A stretch of DNA of 53,187 nt from Bacillota bacterium (lineage in GTDB: Bacteria; Bacillota; UBA4882; UBA8346). The stretch lies in NCBI GenBank assembly GCA_023435225.1, contig JAEYRX010000106.1, positions 1-53,187 on the forward strand. Direction: 5' to 3'. Below are positions 26,434 through 36,197 of this stretch, in pieces (within the stretch, counting starts at the first letter, position 1; every line of letters begins with the position of its first letter). A program made the position numbers and the translations under genes. Below the pieces are notes generated by a model, which had not been told where the DNA came from, made no database searches, and saw only the letters and a program-made list of their open reading frames with translations.

Positions 26434-27420
26434 ATGTACTGGTTTTTAGAACATCCGGTAATCAGCCGGAACAATGAGGAATTATACCTTACCAGACTTG
26501 AAAAATGTAGCGATGGTTGTTTTCAAGCCGGCAAAGATGGAGTTATCTCTATTTCTACCACTAGAGACCAAAAAGTCGAATTTATCACCTTTTCCAATTA
26601 TACTATAGCATATGTAAAGTCAGCTATGGGTTATCCGGCGTATTATCCGGTTTTGCCGGTGGAGTTTAAAAAACCGGTTAAAGCAGTGTTGATGGATTTA
26701 GATGGTACAAGTGTCCGCAGTGAAGGATTTTGGATATGGATTATTGAGATGACTACCGCCAGTCTTTTAAAAAATCCGCGATTCCAATTAGAAGAAGCAG
26801 ATATGCCATATGTTTCCGGCCACAGTGTCTCTGAACACTTGCAATATTGTATTAATAAATATTGTCCGGGTAAAACGGTGGAGGAAGCCAGGAAATATTA
26901 TTTTAGGCATACTAAACGCGAAATGAAAGAGATCATGGAAGGCCGGGGCCGGGAAGATGCTTTTATGCCTGCTCCCGGTATTAAAGATTTTTTATTAGAG
27001 CTAAAAGTGATGGGAGTTAAAATTGCCTTAGTGACCTCCGGATTGTACGAGAAAGCCTGGCCGGAGATTTTAGCCGTTTTTAAAACTCTAAAAATGGGCG
27101 ACCCTAAAGAGTTTTATGACGCTATTATTTCAGCGGGATTTCCTTTACGAAAGGGTGAAGTCGGAACTATGGGAGAACTTTCGCCCAAACCCCATCCTTG
27201 GCTGTATGCCGAGGCTTGTCGGGTTGGACTGGGTATTCCTTTTGAAGAACGAAATTCGGTATTGGGGATCGAAGACAGTGGAGCCGGAGTTTGTTCAATA
27301 CGTTTAGCTGGTTTTCCAGTGATAGGGATTAGTGGTGGAAATATAAAAAGTAGTGGGACCAAAGGATTATGTTTGAATTATTGTGAAACATTTGAGGAGA
27401 TTTTACAATTTGTCAAGTGA
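26434..27420 (+). CDS. HAD-superfamily hydrolase with N-terminal extension
   Basis: The HAD phosphatase core starts at DLDGT (88-92), with the Thr/Ser motif LVTSG and the acidic motif GIEDSGAGV later on. It probably acts as a phosphomonoesterase or phosphoglucomutase-like enzyme; the substrate is unknown. About 80 residues precede the core, longer than in most small HAD phosphatases, and show no signal peptide. Total length is 328 residues. TTAAGGGAG precedes the ATG. Confidence 0.88.
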   Translation: MYWFLEHPVISRNNEELYLTRLEKCSDGCFQAGKDGVISISTTRDQKVEFITFSNYTIAYVKSAMGYPAYYPVLPVEFKKPVKAVLMDLDGTSVRSEGFWIWIIEMTTASLLKNPRFQLEEADMPYVSGHSVSEHLQYCINKYCPGKTVEEARKYYFRHTKREMKEIMEGRGREDAFMPAPGIKDFLLELKVMGVKIALVTSGLYEKAWPEILAVFKTLKMGDPKEFYDAIISAGFPLRKGEVGTMGELSPKPHPWLYAEACRVGLGIPFEERNSVLGIEDSGAGVCSIRLAGFPVIGISGGNIKSSGTKGLCLNYCETFEEILQFVK

Positions 27421-27459
27421 AAGGAAATTTTATCGATAAAATGAATATATAAATCTTCG

Positions 27460-28233
27460 TTAATTGATTGCAGCTGAACTGACATCGGTTTCACCTCCAA
27501 ATACCTTTTTATCAGGTAAAGATTTAGACCATAAATTTGAAGATGTAATAAGTTGCCGGAATTGGATTCTTGTATTCTCATATATGTGACACATTAAAAC
27601 TTGGAAAAAGTTACTTTTACTGAAACAAACTTTAAAATCCCCGGTTACAATCTTTTGGAGTAAATCGGTGACAGTTGGTGTGTTGTCGGGAAATTCCATG
27701 TAACTCCGGCCGACCTCTTGTACTTGATGGGCATCGCTACCGGCAATATTGGGGATTTTTAAATAGCAGGCAGCTAAGAATGTTTTTAGGTTGGCATATG
27801 CTGAAGCAGTAGCGTTATAACCTTCCAAAGCATCCAATTCCAACTGGTACACCTTATTTTTAATTGAGTTGAAACTAAAGGGATGAGCCGCAACAGCGAT
27901 ACCGTTTTGTTCATGAATAGCCTCAATGGTTTCTTGTGCGGACATCCCTTGTTTGATTTCTTTATAGATATTATAGGCTAAAATATGACCGTCATGGGAA
28001 GAAACTTCACAGCCCGGAAGGAGCATTAATTCTAAATTACTTTTATCGATTATGTTTTGAGCTTCATAAAACCCGGCTAAGGAGTCATGGTCGGTTATAG
28101 ATATTATTTTAATATTTGAAATTAAAGCCCGACTTATTATTTGTTCCACAGTCTGTACGGAATCATAAAATAAGGGAAAATAGCCCAAACGTTTGTTAAT
28201 ATTGCTATGTATGTGCAAATCAGCTTTAATCAT
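27460..28233 (-). CDS. PHP-domain metal phosphoesterase
   Basis: A 257-residue PHP-fold protein. Motifs in order: ADLHIHS at the N-terminus, SITDHDSL, the GCEVS Glu motif, AAHPF and GSDAHQ. These supply metal-binding His and Asp residues for a trinuclear site. It probably removes phosphate from a small molecule or nucleotide. AAGGGGA precedes the ATG on the minus strand. The last 30 residues show no known motif. It converges on the HAD gene with a 39-base gap. A second PHP protein lies at 39095. Confidence 0.88.
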   Translation of the reverse strand: MIKADLHIHSNINKRLGYFPLFYDSVQTVEQIISRALISNIKIISITDHDSLAGFYEAQNIIDKSNLELMLLPGCEVSSHDGHILAYNIYKEIKQGMSAQETIEAIHEQNGIAVAAHPFSFNSIKNKVYQLELDALEGYNATASAYANLKTFLAACYLKIPNIAGSDAHQVQEVGRSYMEFPDNTPTVTDLLQKIVTGDFKVCFSKSNFFQVLMCHIYENTRIQFRQLITSSNLWSKSLPDKKVFGGETDVSSAAIN

Positions 28234-28485
28234 AACAATTCCCCTTTTTTAAGTGTTCATTTATATATTACAAGATGACTATTAAATATCATCCATTATT
28301 CCTTTAAGTTTATTTTAACCGGATGTTTTAAGAGTGATATAAACCAAAGTATTTTGAATCAATACTTTAGATTCTAAATTACAAATTACAAAAACTCTTT
28401 GATAAGATAATTATTGCCTTAAGTTATGACGATTAATACCGAAAAAGATGTTAGGAGTGTGATTTAACTTTCCGGGGGTGTTGTC

Positions 28486-29439
28486 ATGAAACTGAAAAGA
28501 ATATTGATTTGTCTAATTGTTCTTGGAGTAATTATGTTTCCGGGATGTACTGATAAACTTGGAACAGTTGATTTTTCGGGCCATATTGACTTGATAAGGA
28601 GTTCCGATGGTTGGGCTTATAAGAATATTGCATCCTCCAAAGTTAATCCACTTAATGTTGACCCGGAGGATAGACTTGGTAATTACCAAAAAGATTTGGA
28701 GCTTCAAAAAGCTTTAACCATTGGTAAGGGTGAGTATATGATTGCCACTAAATTTAAAACGGACCGGCCTTCAACCGGCTTTGACTTTTTAGATATCCTT
28801 TTGAAGACTGATCGTTTTACTGTTTTTGGGGATTATCAGATTGTAATTTACAATTTTGATATAAAAGAAAGAGTGGAAACAGTAGCTGCTAAGGACTCAG
28901 AAAGTGGAGACCCTTGGGACAGTAAAATTGATGATCTAAAAAGAAATCATAAAAACCGGAGTTTGGAGCGGCAAGGTGAGTTTGTCCATTATTTTCGCGA
29001 ACCTAGCGTTCAAAAGGATTGTGTGATTGAAGTATTCTACGAGATTAAATCGGATTTGACCAGAAAAGTTGATGAAGAAGGTAATTTTCTTTATGAAGAG
29101 GATTATAAAAAAAGTTATCAATATGATAATCTTTCAGTAAATGGATCAGCCCGGATTAATGTGGGTTTCAGACAATGCTTGGCCGGGGAAAGGACTATCG
29201 GTAAGCAGACTATAAAATTCTATGTGCTTGACTGGAATCTGGACGGAGATTTTACTGAAGATGATGTAGTTTGGAGCGATCATACCAACAAAACCTATCC
29301 GTTTAGCGAAAAAATCAGGTTGACCAATTCCTGGTCGGCCAAGAAGGATAATACATACTTGTTGAAATTAATAAAGCCGAAATTCGATGGAGAAAAATAT
29401 GAGCTCCGAATTGAGTTGGTAAAGAAAGGGAAGAGATAG
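28486..29439 (+). CDS. Putative lipoprotein with a Ca-binding-like loop
   Basis: A 317-residue exported protein. The N-terminus is a signal peptide ending in MFPGC, a plausible lipobox with Cys 21 or so as the lipidated residue. The body is hydrophilic and beta-rich. Near residue 256, DWNLDGDFTEDD looks like an EF-hand or dockerin-type calcium loop. The same kind of loop occurs twice in the exported protein at 45428. I do not recognise the family. A GGGGGTG site precedes the ATG. Confidence 0.7.
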   Translation: MKLKRILICLIVLGVIMFPGCTDKLGTVDFSGHIDLIRSSDGWAYKNIASSKVNPLNVDPEDRLGNYQKDLELQKALTIGKGEYMIATKFKTDRPSTGFDFLDILLKTDRFTVFGDYQIVIYNFDIKERVETVAAKDSESGDPWDSKIDDLKRNHKNRSLERQGEFVHYFREPSVQKDCVIEVFYEIKSDLTRKVDEEGNFLYEEDYKKSYQYDNLSVNGSARINVGFRQCLAGERTIGKQTIKFYVLDWNLDGDFTEDDVVWSDHTNKTYPFSEKIRLTNSWSAKKDNTYLLKLIKPKFDGEKYELRIELVKKGKR

Positions 29440-29454
29440 TTCCAAACAAAAACG

Positions 29455-29576
29455 AGGAGTCAGGAGACAGTAGTCAGGAGCCAGTAATGTAAGTAGATCA
29501 ATATAGATATTAAAGATTTTGGAGTTCGAAGCGTTTGCTTATATTCTCCTGACTCCTGGGTACTGAATACTGTTGA
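29455..29576. repeat. GGAGTCAGGAG-type inverted repeat, family 3, copy 3
   Basis: Left GAGGAGTCAGGAGACAGTAG, right CTCCTGACTCCTGGGTACTG. The two sides can pair over most of their length. Confidence 0.75.
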
Positions 29577-29613
29577 CTACACGATTTTCTTCTTGTGTAT
29601 ATGGCCCTGGATA

Positions 29614-30510
29614 TTAAATACTTTCTGAATCTGATAGCAACATCCCTGAAAATACCTCGGCCGCTTTGGATAGCGGTACTTGAGAAATAGTAATCAGCCC
29701 CAGCTTTCGCTGGGGTAACTTTTCGGCTACTTTTAATTCAAATAAATCCCCTGCTTTAATCGCCGTTAACGCGCTTTCTTTTAGCACATGGGCGATTCCT
29801 AAACCAATCCGGGCAAACTCCACCAGCAGATCCATACTTTCCAATTCTATTTCCGGAACTAAGGTCAGGTCATTCCGTTTTAAGTAATCATCAAAATTAC
29901 GCCTGGTAGTGCTGGCTTTTTCCAGTAATAATACCGGGTAGTTATTTAATTCTATCAGACTGAGCTGTTTTTGCTTGAGTTCCGCAAATTTTGGGGCGGC
30001 TACAAAAATATCCTCAACTGCAGTTAACTCTTGGACTATTATATTTTTATCTTCCAAGGGTATGGTGACGATACCGAAGTCGATAAGGCCATTCTTTAAG
30101 GTTTCTATGATCTTTGGTGAAGTCCGGTTGATGAATTGAATTTTCACTTTAGGATATAACCGGTTGAAACTTTGCAGGTAAGGTAGGAGCAGATACTTAC
30201 AGACGGTATCACTGGCGCCAATACGGATCTCTCCGGATTCCAGATTATTAATCTCCGAAAGCTTAAGTTCCCCGGATTTAATAAAATTATACGCCTGTTC
30301 AATGTGGGTAAAGAGCATTTCACCTTCGGGAGTCAATTGTAAGTCACGTGACCTACGAAAAAAGAGAGTAACCCCCAGCTTAGTTTCGAGACTTTTAATT
30401 GATTGACTTACAGCTGATTGGGTGATAAAAAGTTTCTCCGCAGCGCCGGAAAAGCTACCGCAAGTAATCACTAAATAAAAAGTTTTATATAATTCGAAAT
30501 TGATGTCCAT
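29614..30510 (-). CDS. LysR-family transcription regulator
   Basis: A 298-residue regulator with an N-terminal winged helix-turn-helix (about 1-60; AEKLFITQSAVSQSIKSLE is the recognition region) and a C-terminal effector-binding domain. I moved the start to ATG 30510 because GGAGG lies 4 bases upstream on the minus strand; the longer reading runs into a word repeat. The effector and targets are unknown; purL upstream is divergent, so it could be the target. Confidence 0.93.
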   Translation of the reverse strand: MDINFELYKTFYLVITCGSFSGAAEKLFITQSAVSQSIKSLETKLGVTLFFRRSRDLQLTPEGEMLFTHIEQAYNFIKSGELKLSEINNLESGEIRIGASDTVCKYLLLPYLQSFNRLYPKVKIQFINRTSPKIIETLKNGLIDFGIVTIPLEDKNIIVQELTAVEDIFVAAPKFAELKQKQLSLIELNNYPVLLLEKASTTRRNFDDYLKRNDLTLVPEIELESMDLLVEFARIGLGIAHVLKESALTAIKAGDLFELKVAEKLPQRKLGLITISQVPLSKAAEVFSGMLLSDSESI

Positions 30511-30520
30511 GAGTCCTCCG

Positions 30521-30548
30521 AAAAACAATTGAGAATTGACAATTGAAT
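30521..30548. repeat. AATTGAGAATTG word repeat, family 4, copy 5
   Basis: CAATTGAGAATTGACAATTG lies just upstream of the LysR start. Confidence 0.65.
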
Positions 30549-30646
30549 AATTAAGGGATAGGTTCATAAACACTAATTTTAACAATCAATTACTTGGTAC
30601 CAAAGTATGATTAGTAGTACTTATTTTTATTATTAGATTTATTAAT

Positions 30647-30675
30647 TTTACTTATGATTATATTGATATTATAAT
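30647..30675 (+). promoter_or_regulatory. Candidate sigma-A promoter for purL
   Basis: TTTACT (30647-30652) and TATAAT (30670-30675) with a 17-base spacer, 32 bases before the ATG. A palindrome, CTTGGTACCAAAG, lies further upstream at about 30593. Confidence 0.55.
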
Positions 30676-30706
30676 GGAATCAAATTTATTTTAAAAGAGG
30701 GATATC

Positions 30707-33700
30707 ATGAGTACTAATGTGAAACGGATTTTTGTAGAGAAAAAGCCTGGGTTTGATGTGGAAGCCCAGGGGCTGTATCATGATTTAAAATATAATTTGG
30801 GAATTAAGGGATTGCAGAATGTCCGGTTAATTAATAGGTATGACTTAGAAGGAATCTCAGAAACGGAATTTCAACGTTCTAAACAGGTTGTTTTTGCGGA
30901 AGCACCGGTTGATGTAATATATGATGAAGATTTCACTATAGATCCGGCTGCTAAATTTATTGCTATGGAATATTTACCCGGCCAATACGATCAGCGGGCG
31001 GATTCCGCCGCTCAATGTATTCAAATTCTTACCAAACATGAAAGACCAACCGTAAGAGCGGCCAAACTTTTAATATTTGAAGGGGAAATTGCTCAATCTG
31101 ATTATTCAAAAATAAAGGATTATTGTCTGAATCCGCTGGAGTCCCAGGAAGCATCTTTAGATAAACCGGAAACTTTGGCGATGGAGTTAACCTATCCTGA
31201 AGATGTTAAGGTTTTGAATGGTTTTAGGAACTATTCGCCTGACAAGTTAAAAGATTTGCATTCCGAACTTGGTTTAGCGATGTCTGTAGAAGATTTGGAT
31301 TTTTGCCGTGAGTATTTTCAAAATACTGAACAACGCGATCCTTCGTTGACGGAGATCCGGGTCTTGGATACTTATTGGTCCGATCATTGCCGCCACACTA
31401 CTTTTTTAACCAGGATTGAAGAGCTCCGGATTGATGATGGTTTTTATTCCGGCGTTATTAAAGAGGCTTATCAGGATTATCTTCGTTCCCGGGAAACACT
31501 TTATGGAAGTAAAAATAAAGAAATTTGTTTAATGGATCTGGCGACTATTGCAATGAAGGAACTTCGGAGACAAGGACGTTTGGATGATCTGGACGTCTCA
31601 GATGAGATAAATGCCTGTAGCATTGTGGTAAATGTGGATGTTAACGGAGCTAATCAGGAATGGTTGGTTATGTTTAAAAATGAAACTCATAACCATCCGA
31701 CGGAGATTGAACCATTCGGAGGCGCTGCCACTTGTTTGGGAGGGGCCATCAGAGATCCGTTATCAGGAAGGGCTTATGTTTATCAGGCGTTACGGGTTAC
31801 CGGCAGCGGTGATCCCCGTACTAAAATAGAAAATACCATCCCCGGGAAACTGCCGCAAAGAAAGATTTCCCGTGGAGCAGCTGCCGGTTTTAGCTCTTAC
31901 GGTAATCAGATTGGCTTGGCTACCGGTCAAGTGGCTGAAGTGTATGATGAAGGTTTTATCGCTAAAAGGATGGAGATCGGCGCTGTTATCGGCGCTGCTC
32001 CCCGGGCTAATGTTATCCGAGAAAAACCACAAGCCGGTGATATTATCATTTTGTTGGGAGGGCGAACCGGCAGGGACGGTTGCGGCGGCGCTACCGGTTC
32101 CTCAAAAGAACATACCGAGGATTCTTTAGCTACCTGCGGCGCGGAAGTTCAAAAAGGTAATCCGCCTACCGAGCGTAAAATCCAACGCTTGTTTCGAAAT
32201 CCGGAAGTCAGCCGGATGATTAAAAAATGTAATGATTTTGGAGCCGGCGGAGTGGCGGTAGCCATCGGTGAGCTGGCAGATGGTTTGGAAATCAATTTGG
32301 ATGCGGTTCCAAAAAAATACGAAGGGCTGGACGGCACCGAGTTGGCCATTTCGGAGTCGCAGGAACGGATGGCGGTAGTGGTTATAAAAGATCATGCAGC
32401 ATCTTTTTGCAACGCCGCCGCTCTGGAAAACCTGGAAGCTACTCCGGTAGCGGTAGTAACTGCCGAACCACGGTTGAAGATGTTTTGGCGAAGCAAAACC
32501 ATCGTCGATATCAGCCGGGCTTTTTTGAATACCAATGGAGTACAACAACAAGCCAATGTTTTTGTTACTTCTCCTAATGCCGGTAAAGATGTTTTTAAGG
32601 ATTTACCGGCGGAAACGACAGCCTTTTTAAACAAAAAAGACCTTACTCAAGCATGGTTAAGCAATTTGCAACGATTGAACATATGTAGTCAAAAGGGTCT
32701 GGTAGAAAGGTTCGATAGTACCATCGGCGCCGGGAGTGTATTATTGCCTTTTGGAGGAGTTTATCAGTTAACCCCGGCTGAGTGTATGGCTGCTAAATTG
32801 CCGGTCCTTGAGGGGGATACCAGTAGCGGGAGTTTGATGTCATATGGTTATAACCCGGTAATCGGTAAATGGAGTCCTTTTCACGGAGCGGTTTATGCAA
32901 TTATTGAAGCGGTGGCTAGGATAGCAGCTACCGGTGGAGATTACCGGAAAATACGCTTAACTCTACAGGAATACTTTGAAAAGTTAGGTCATAACCCTCA
33001 AGCTTGGGGGAAACCGATAGCTGCTCTTTTGGGAGCTTATTACACCCAACTTAAGCTGGGGATTCCGGCTATTGGGGGTAAAGACAGTATGTCGGGTACT
33101 TTTAAAGATTTGAATGTTCCGCCGACATTGGTTGCTTTTGCGGTAGCTGTAACTGATGTAAACCAAATAATATCACCGGAGTTCAAAAAAGCTGGCAACC
33201 GGGTGGTTTTATTGCCTTTGCCGCGTAATAATGAAGAATTGCCGGATTTTGCAGTGTTGAAAAAGAATTATACCCGGGTTTATGAACTGATTTCTACCGG
33301 AAGAGTATTAGCCGCCCATTCGGTACGCAGCGGCGGAATAGCCGAAGCTATTAGCAAAATGTGTTTCGGTAATAATATTGGCTTCACATTTGAAAAACAA
33401 ATAGCACCGGCTAAACTCTTTACTCCTGATTATGGTTCAATTATTTTGGAGATACCGGATAAGGAAGAATCGGAGAAACTATTTAACGGCTTAGAATACC
33501 AAATACTTGGTCATACTATTTCCGAAAGTCGGATTGACGTAAATGGAATATCAATTGATATTGAACAAGCTTTAAATAAATGGGAAGAACCATTGGAATC
33601 GATTTTCCCGACCAAAGCGGATGGAATTGCCGGTATCCCTACCAATTATAAATTTAAAGCTTCCAGCCAAGGGAAATTAGGTATCTCTATAGCTAAACCA

Positions 33701-34492
33701 CGAGTTTTTATCCCGGTTTTTCCGGGTACCAACTGTGAGTATGATACGGCCAAGGCTTTTCAAAATGCCGGAGGAGTGGTGGAGACTTTAGTTGTTAGAA
33801 ATCTCATCGCTGACGATATTGAAATGACTATAGAACATATGGTTAAAGCGATTAATAAAGCTCAAATCATTATGTTGCCTGGAGGATTCAGCGCCGGAGA
33901 CGAACCGGACGGGTCGGGGAAATTTATTGCCACCGCTTTCCGTAATCCATTTATCGCTGAAGCAGTAATGAAGTTGTTAAAAGAACGTGATGGCTTGATG
34001 TTGGGGATCTGCAACGGCTTTCAAGCCTTAATAAAACTGGGATTAGTCCCTCATGGGGAGATCCGGGAGATTGGGCCGGATGATCCAACTTTAACCTATA
34101 ATAAAATCGGCCGGCATGTATCTTGCACGGTCCGTACTAAAATCGCCTCCAATCTTTCTCCATGGTTGAGCAAAGTATCATTAGGCGATATTCATACTAT
34201 CGCGGTTTCCCATGGTGAAGGAAGGTTTGTGGCAAATACGGAAGTAGTAGCTAATCTGGCCAAACGGGGACAGATTGCTACTCAATATGTCGATTTAAAA
34301 GGGGAACCCACCTATGATATTCGTTTTAATCCCAACGGATCAATAGAAGCAATCGAGGGAATTACCAGTCCGGATGGACGGGTTTTTGGGAAGATGGGAC
34401 ATTCGGAACGGATCGGCAGTAATGTTGCTAAAAACGTGCCGGGAGAGAAGGACCAGCGGATCTTTGAAGCCGGAGTGGAATACTTCAGTTGA
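30707..34492 (+). CDS. purL: Phosphoribosylformylglycinamidine synthase (single-chain)
   Basis: It converts FGAR to FGAM in purine synthesis using glutamine and ATP. At 1261 residues all parts are in one chain, unlike the PurS/PurL/PurQ set of Bacillus. The N-terminal region, two AIRS-type ATP domains (with GNPPTERKIQ and SDHCRHTTF motifs) and a C-terminal glutamine amidotransferase are in order. The amidotransferase has LGICNGFQ with the catalytic Cys near 1102 and SHGEGRF near 1168. This is the clostridial large form. No other purine genes are nearby. AGAGGGATATC precedes the ATG, and a terminator follows. Confidence 0.96.
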   Translation: MSTNVKRIFVEKKPGFDVEAQGLYHDLKYNLGIKGLQNVRLINRYDLEGISETEFQRSKQVVFAEAPVDVIYDEDFTIDPAAKFIAMEYLPGQYDQRADSAAQCIQILTKHERPTVRAAKLLIFEGEIAQSDYSKIKDYCLNPLESQEASLDKPETLAMELTYPEDVKVLNGFRNYSPDKLKDLHSELGLAMSVEDLDFCREYFQNTEQRDPSLTEIRVLDTYWSDHCRHTTFLTRIEELRIDDGFYSGVIKEAYQDYLRSRETLYGSKNKEICLMDLATIAMKELRRQGRLDDLDVSDEINACSIVVNVDVNGANQEWLVMFKNETHNHPTEIEPFGGAATCLGGAIRDPLSGRAYVYQALRVTGSGDPRTKIENTIPGKLPQRKISRGAAAGFSSYGNQIGLATGQVAEVYDEGFIAKRMEIGAVIGAAPRANVIREKPQAGDIIILLGGRTGRDGCGGATGSSKEHTEDSLATCGAEVQKGNPPTERKIQRLFRNPEVSRMIKKCNDFGAGGVAVAIGELADGLEINLDAVPKKYEGLDGTELAISESQERMAVVVIKDHAASFCNAAALENLEATPVAVVTAEPRLKMFWRSKTIVDISRAFLNTNGVQQQANVFVTSPNAGKDVFKDLPAETTAFLNKKDLTQAWLSNLQRLNICSQKGLVERFDSTIGAGSVLLPFGGVYQLTPAECMAAKLPVLEGDTSSGSLMSYGYNPVIGKWSPFHGAVYAIIEAVARIAATGGDYRKIRLTLQEYFEKLGHNPQAWGKPIAALLGAYYTQLKLGIPAIGGKDSMSGTFKDLNVPPTLVAFAVAVTDVNQIISPEFKKAGNRVVLLPLPRNNEELPDFAVLKKNYTRVYELISTGRVLAAHSVRSGGIAEAISKMCFGNNIGFTFEKQIAPAKLFTPDYGSIILEIPDKEESEKLFNGLEYQILGHTISESRIDVNGISIDIEQALNKWEEPLESIFPTKADGIAGIPTNYKFKASSQGKLGISIAKPRVFIPVFPGTNCEYDTAKAFQNAGGVVETLVVRNLIADDIEMTIEHMVKAINKAQIIMLPGGFSAGDEPDGSGKFIATAFRNPFIAEAVMKLLKERDGLMLGICNGFQALIKLGLVPHGEIREIGPDDPTLTYNKIGRHVSCTVRTKIASNLSPWLSKVSLGDIHTIAVSHGEGRFVANTEVVANLAKRGQIATQYVDLKGEPTYDIRFNPNGSIEAIEGITSPDGRVFGKMGHSERIGSNVAKNVPGEKDQRIFEAGVEYFS

Positions 34493-34543
34493 TTTATAAC
34501 TTACAATCGACAGGACATTTAAAAATATTTGGGAAATTTAATT

Positions 34544-34974
34544 TTACTCCACCCACTTGATTAGGTTGGGTGGTTTTTTATTATTTCCCAACAAAGATAT
34601 TATCGAAAAAATTTCAATGGAGAACCGGCAAGGAAAGATTTGAGGTAAATAGAAGATGTATATAAAATATTGCAGCAAGTGTTGCGTTGCTGTAATATAG
34701 AATTTATTAAGCGGGTAATTGCGAAGATAATCAGAAATGTGTTCATAGTCGGCTGTTGTCAAACCGGTCTCGCCCATTGTCAAAACTGGACGGAACCGGT
34801 ATTTCTTTAATTTTAATATAGTGATTTATCATTAGGTTGGGACAATATTTGAATCGGGCTTCTTGAAGTAACAATACGTTGACCGTTAGAATATTCCCGA
34901 TATAAATATATTTGATTTTGATGATGCACTTTACTTTCAAATCTTTTAAAAATTTCTTTATTGTTGTTGTTCAT
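34544..34974 (-). pseudogene. Possible frameshifted small gene
   Basis: On the minus strand, ATG at 34974 begins a 53-residue reading that starts MNNNNKEIFKRFESK and ends at 34813. A second frame, starting before 34783, continues with a protein-like stretch containing TMGETGLTTADYEHISDY. Joining the two needs a frame change near 34815. The end of the second frame runs through the purL terminator, so it is not native there. GGAGG lies 12 bases before the ATG. I do not recognise either part, and it may simply be noncoding. Confidence 0.25.
34549..34579 (+). terminator. Terminator of purL
   Basis: Stem CCACCCA (34549-34555) and TGGGTGG (34567-34573), 11-base loop, then six T. Confidence 0.9.
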
Positions 34975-35332
34975 TTTTTATCACTTCCTCCACTGGTAAT
35001 TGAGTTTTGCGTTATAATTAATAATTTATTTAGTTTGATTTAGCAATATATAGTATTGTAAATCTTAAGGCAACTTATTCGTAACAATCTAATTATATGA
35101 CAACAGCCTTTTAATACTATTAAGATATCATAAAATGTTATAAAAACTATTAACTACAGGTAAAAATTTGGTAAAATCAGCTGCAAATTTGCGAGTAACA
35201 AAAATAGTTATATCATAGATTACAGGATTGTAGGAAAGAACCGCGAATAAAAATACGTGGTTTTAGGGGAATACTATTCTTCACAATAATTTATTATTTG
35301 ATAAACTATTGTAAGATATAGTTCTTGATTCA

Positions 35333-35382
35333 GATGCAATATATTGGCATTCGTATCCGGGTTACTCTCTATATATTGTATC
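35333..35382. repeat. Family 2 repeat core, copy 3
   Basis: GATGCAATATATTGGCAT and TCTATATATTGTATC match the core of 22861-22910; the outer GAGGGATTTTCATAAT ends are absent. Confidence 0.7.
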
Positions 35383-35620
35383 CGAAATTTGATTTAGGTC
35401 CCCTTGGATAAGAAAATTAATTCAACTTATATAGTCAGGCAGCCGATAATAGATTTAAAAGATTTCGATGTTTGTATATTGTTGTTATAAGTTTTTTTAT
35501 ACTTGGATAAGTTACAACATATTTCTTTAAACTTTTTTCTTCTTATATAGGAATATTTTAGAATTTTGGTAGTATCTTTTTAGAGAATAGAATTGTCCAT
35601 TATATTTAGGGGGTGTTCTT

Positions 35621-36184
35621 ATGGAACAAAAGGGCAGAGGGGTAAAATCATTGACAAATTTATTATCTAAAACTGCCGGTTTAGTATTTTTCTCTTTTTT
35701 GGCAATTTCACTGGGAGTAGTTTTTGGGTTACTTTTTGAAGGGTGGGTAAAAGATCAACCAGGAACTCCGGTCGGCGCCGACAATACATTGCAAACGGTT
35801 GATTTGTCTGATCAGACATCCGATATTAATACTGAAGATGTCAAAATAATCGATGATACAACAACCAGCAAACCGACGGATTCCGTAACTACTAAACAAC
35901 CAATCGAATCCACCACCATTAAAAAACCAGTGGAACAAACGCCTACAGTTGTTAAACCAACCGTTCAGGTTAGATTTAAAGTAAGAGTCGGGCCATACTC
36001 GAGTTATAATGAAGCGATGGCGGCATCACAACAGCTTCATTCCTTAGGCTATCCCGTTTATGTTCCTAATAAGCCGCCTTTTGGAGTCCAAGTGGGAGCT
36101 TTTTCAACTAAAGGAAATGCCGACCGGCTTAAAACTGAACTTATTGGTAAGGGATATAAGGTTACTGTTGATCAAAACCAGTAA
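35621..36184 (+). CDS. SPOR-domain membrane protein
   Basis: A 187-residue protein with one N-terminal membrane helix (about 18-40), a Thr/Lys/Pro-rich linker (about 50-110) and a C-terminal SPOR domain (about 117-187) holding RVGPYSSYNEAM and GVQVGAFSTKGNAD. SPOR domains bind denuded peptidoglycan, usually at division sites or during sporulation. It is therefore likely an envelope protein facing outside. A GGGGGTG site precedes the ATG. Co-transcription with later genes is unlikely because a repeat and a terminator follow. Confidence 0.88.
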   Translation: MEQKGRGVKSLTNLLSKTAGLVFFSFLAISLGVVFGLLFEGWVKDQPGTPVGADNTLQTVDLSDQTSDINTEDVKIIDDTTTSKPTDSVTTKQPIESTTIKKPVEQTPTVVKPTVQVRFKVRVGPYSSYNEAMAASQQLHSLGYPVYVPNKPPFGVQVGAFSTKGNADRLKTELIGKGYKVTVDQNQ

Positions 36185-36197
36185 AAAAAATAGTATT

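Larger units (their letters stand above)
34493..35620. other. 1.1 kb gene-poor region
   Basis: In order it holds the purL terminator, a possible decayed minus-strand gene (34544-34974), AT-rich sequence with no coding signal, the core of a family 2 repeat (35333-35382) and a family 1 right arm TTAATTCAACTTATATAG at about 35418-35436. No RNA gene was recognised. Confidence 0.6.

Noticed and set aside
34743..34940. A separate 65-residue minus-strand gene
   Set aside because: It has no ribosome site and overlaps the better-supported 53-residue frame; it is low-complexity and lysine/isoleucine-rich.
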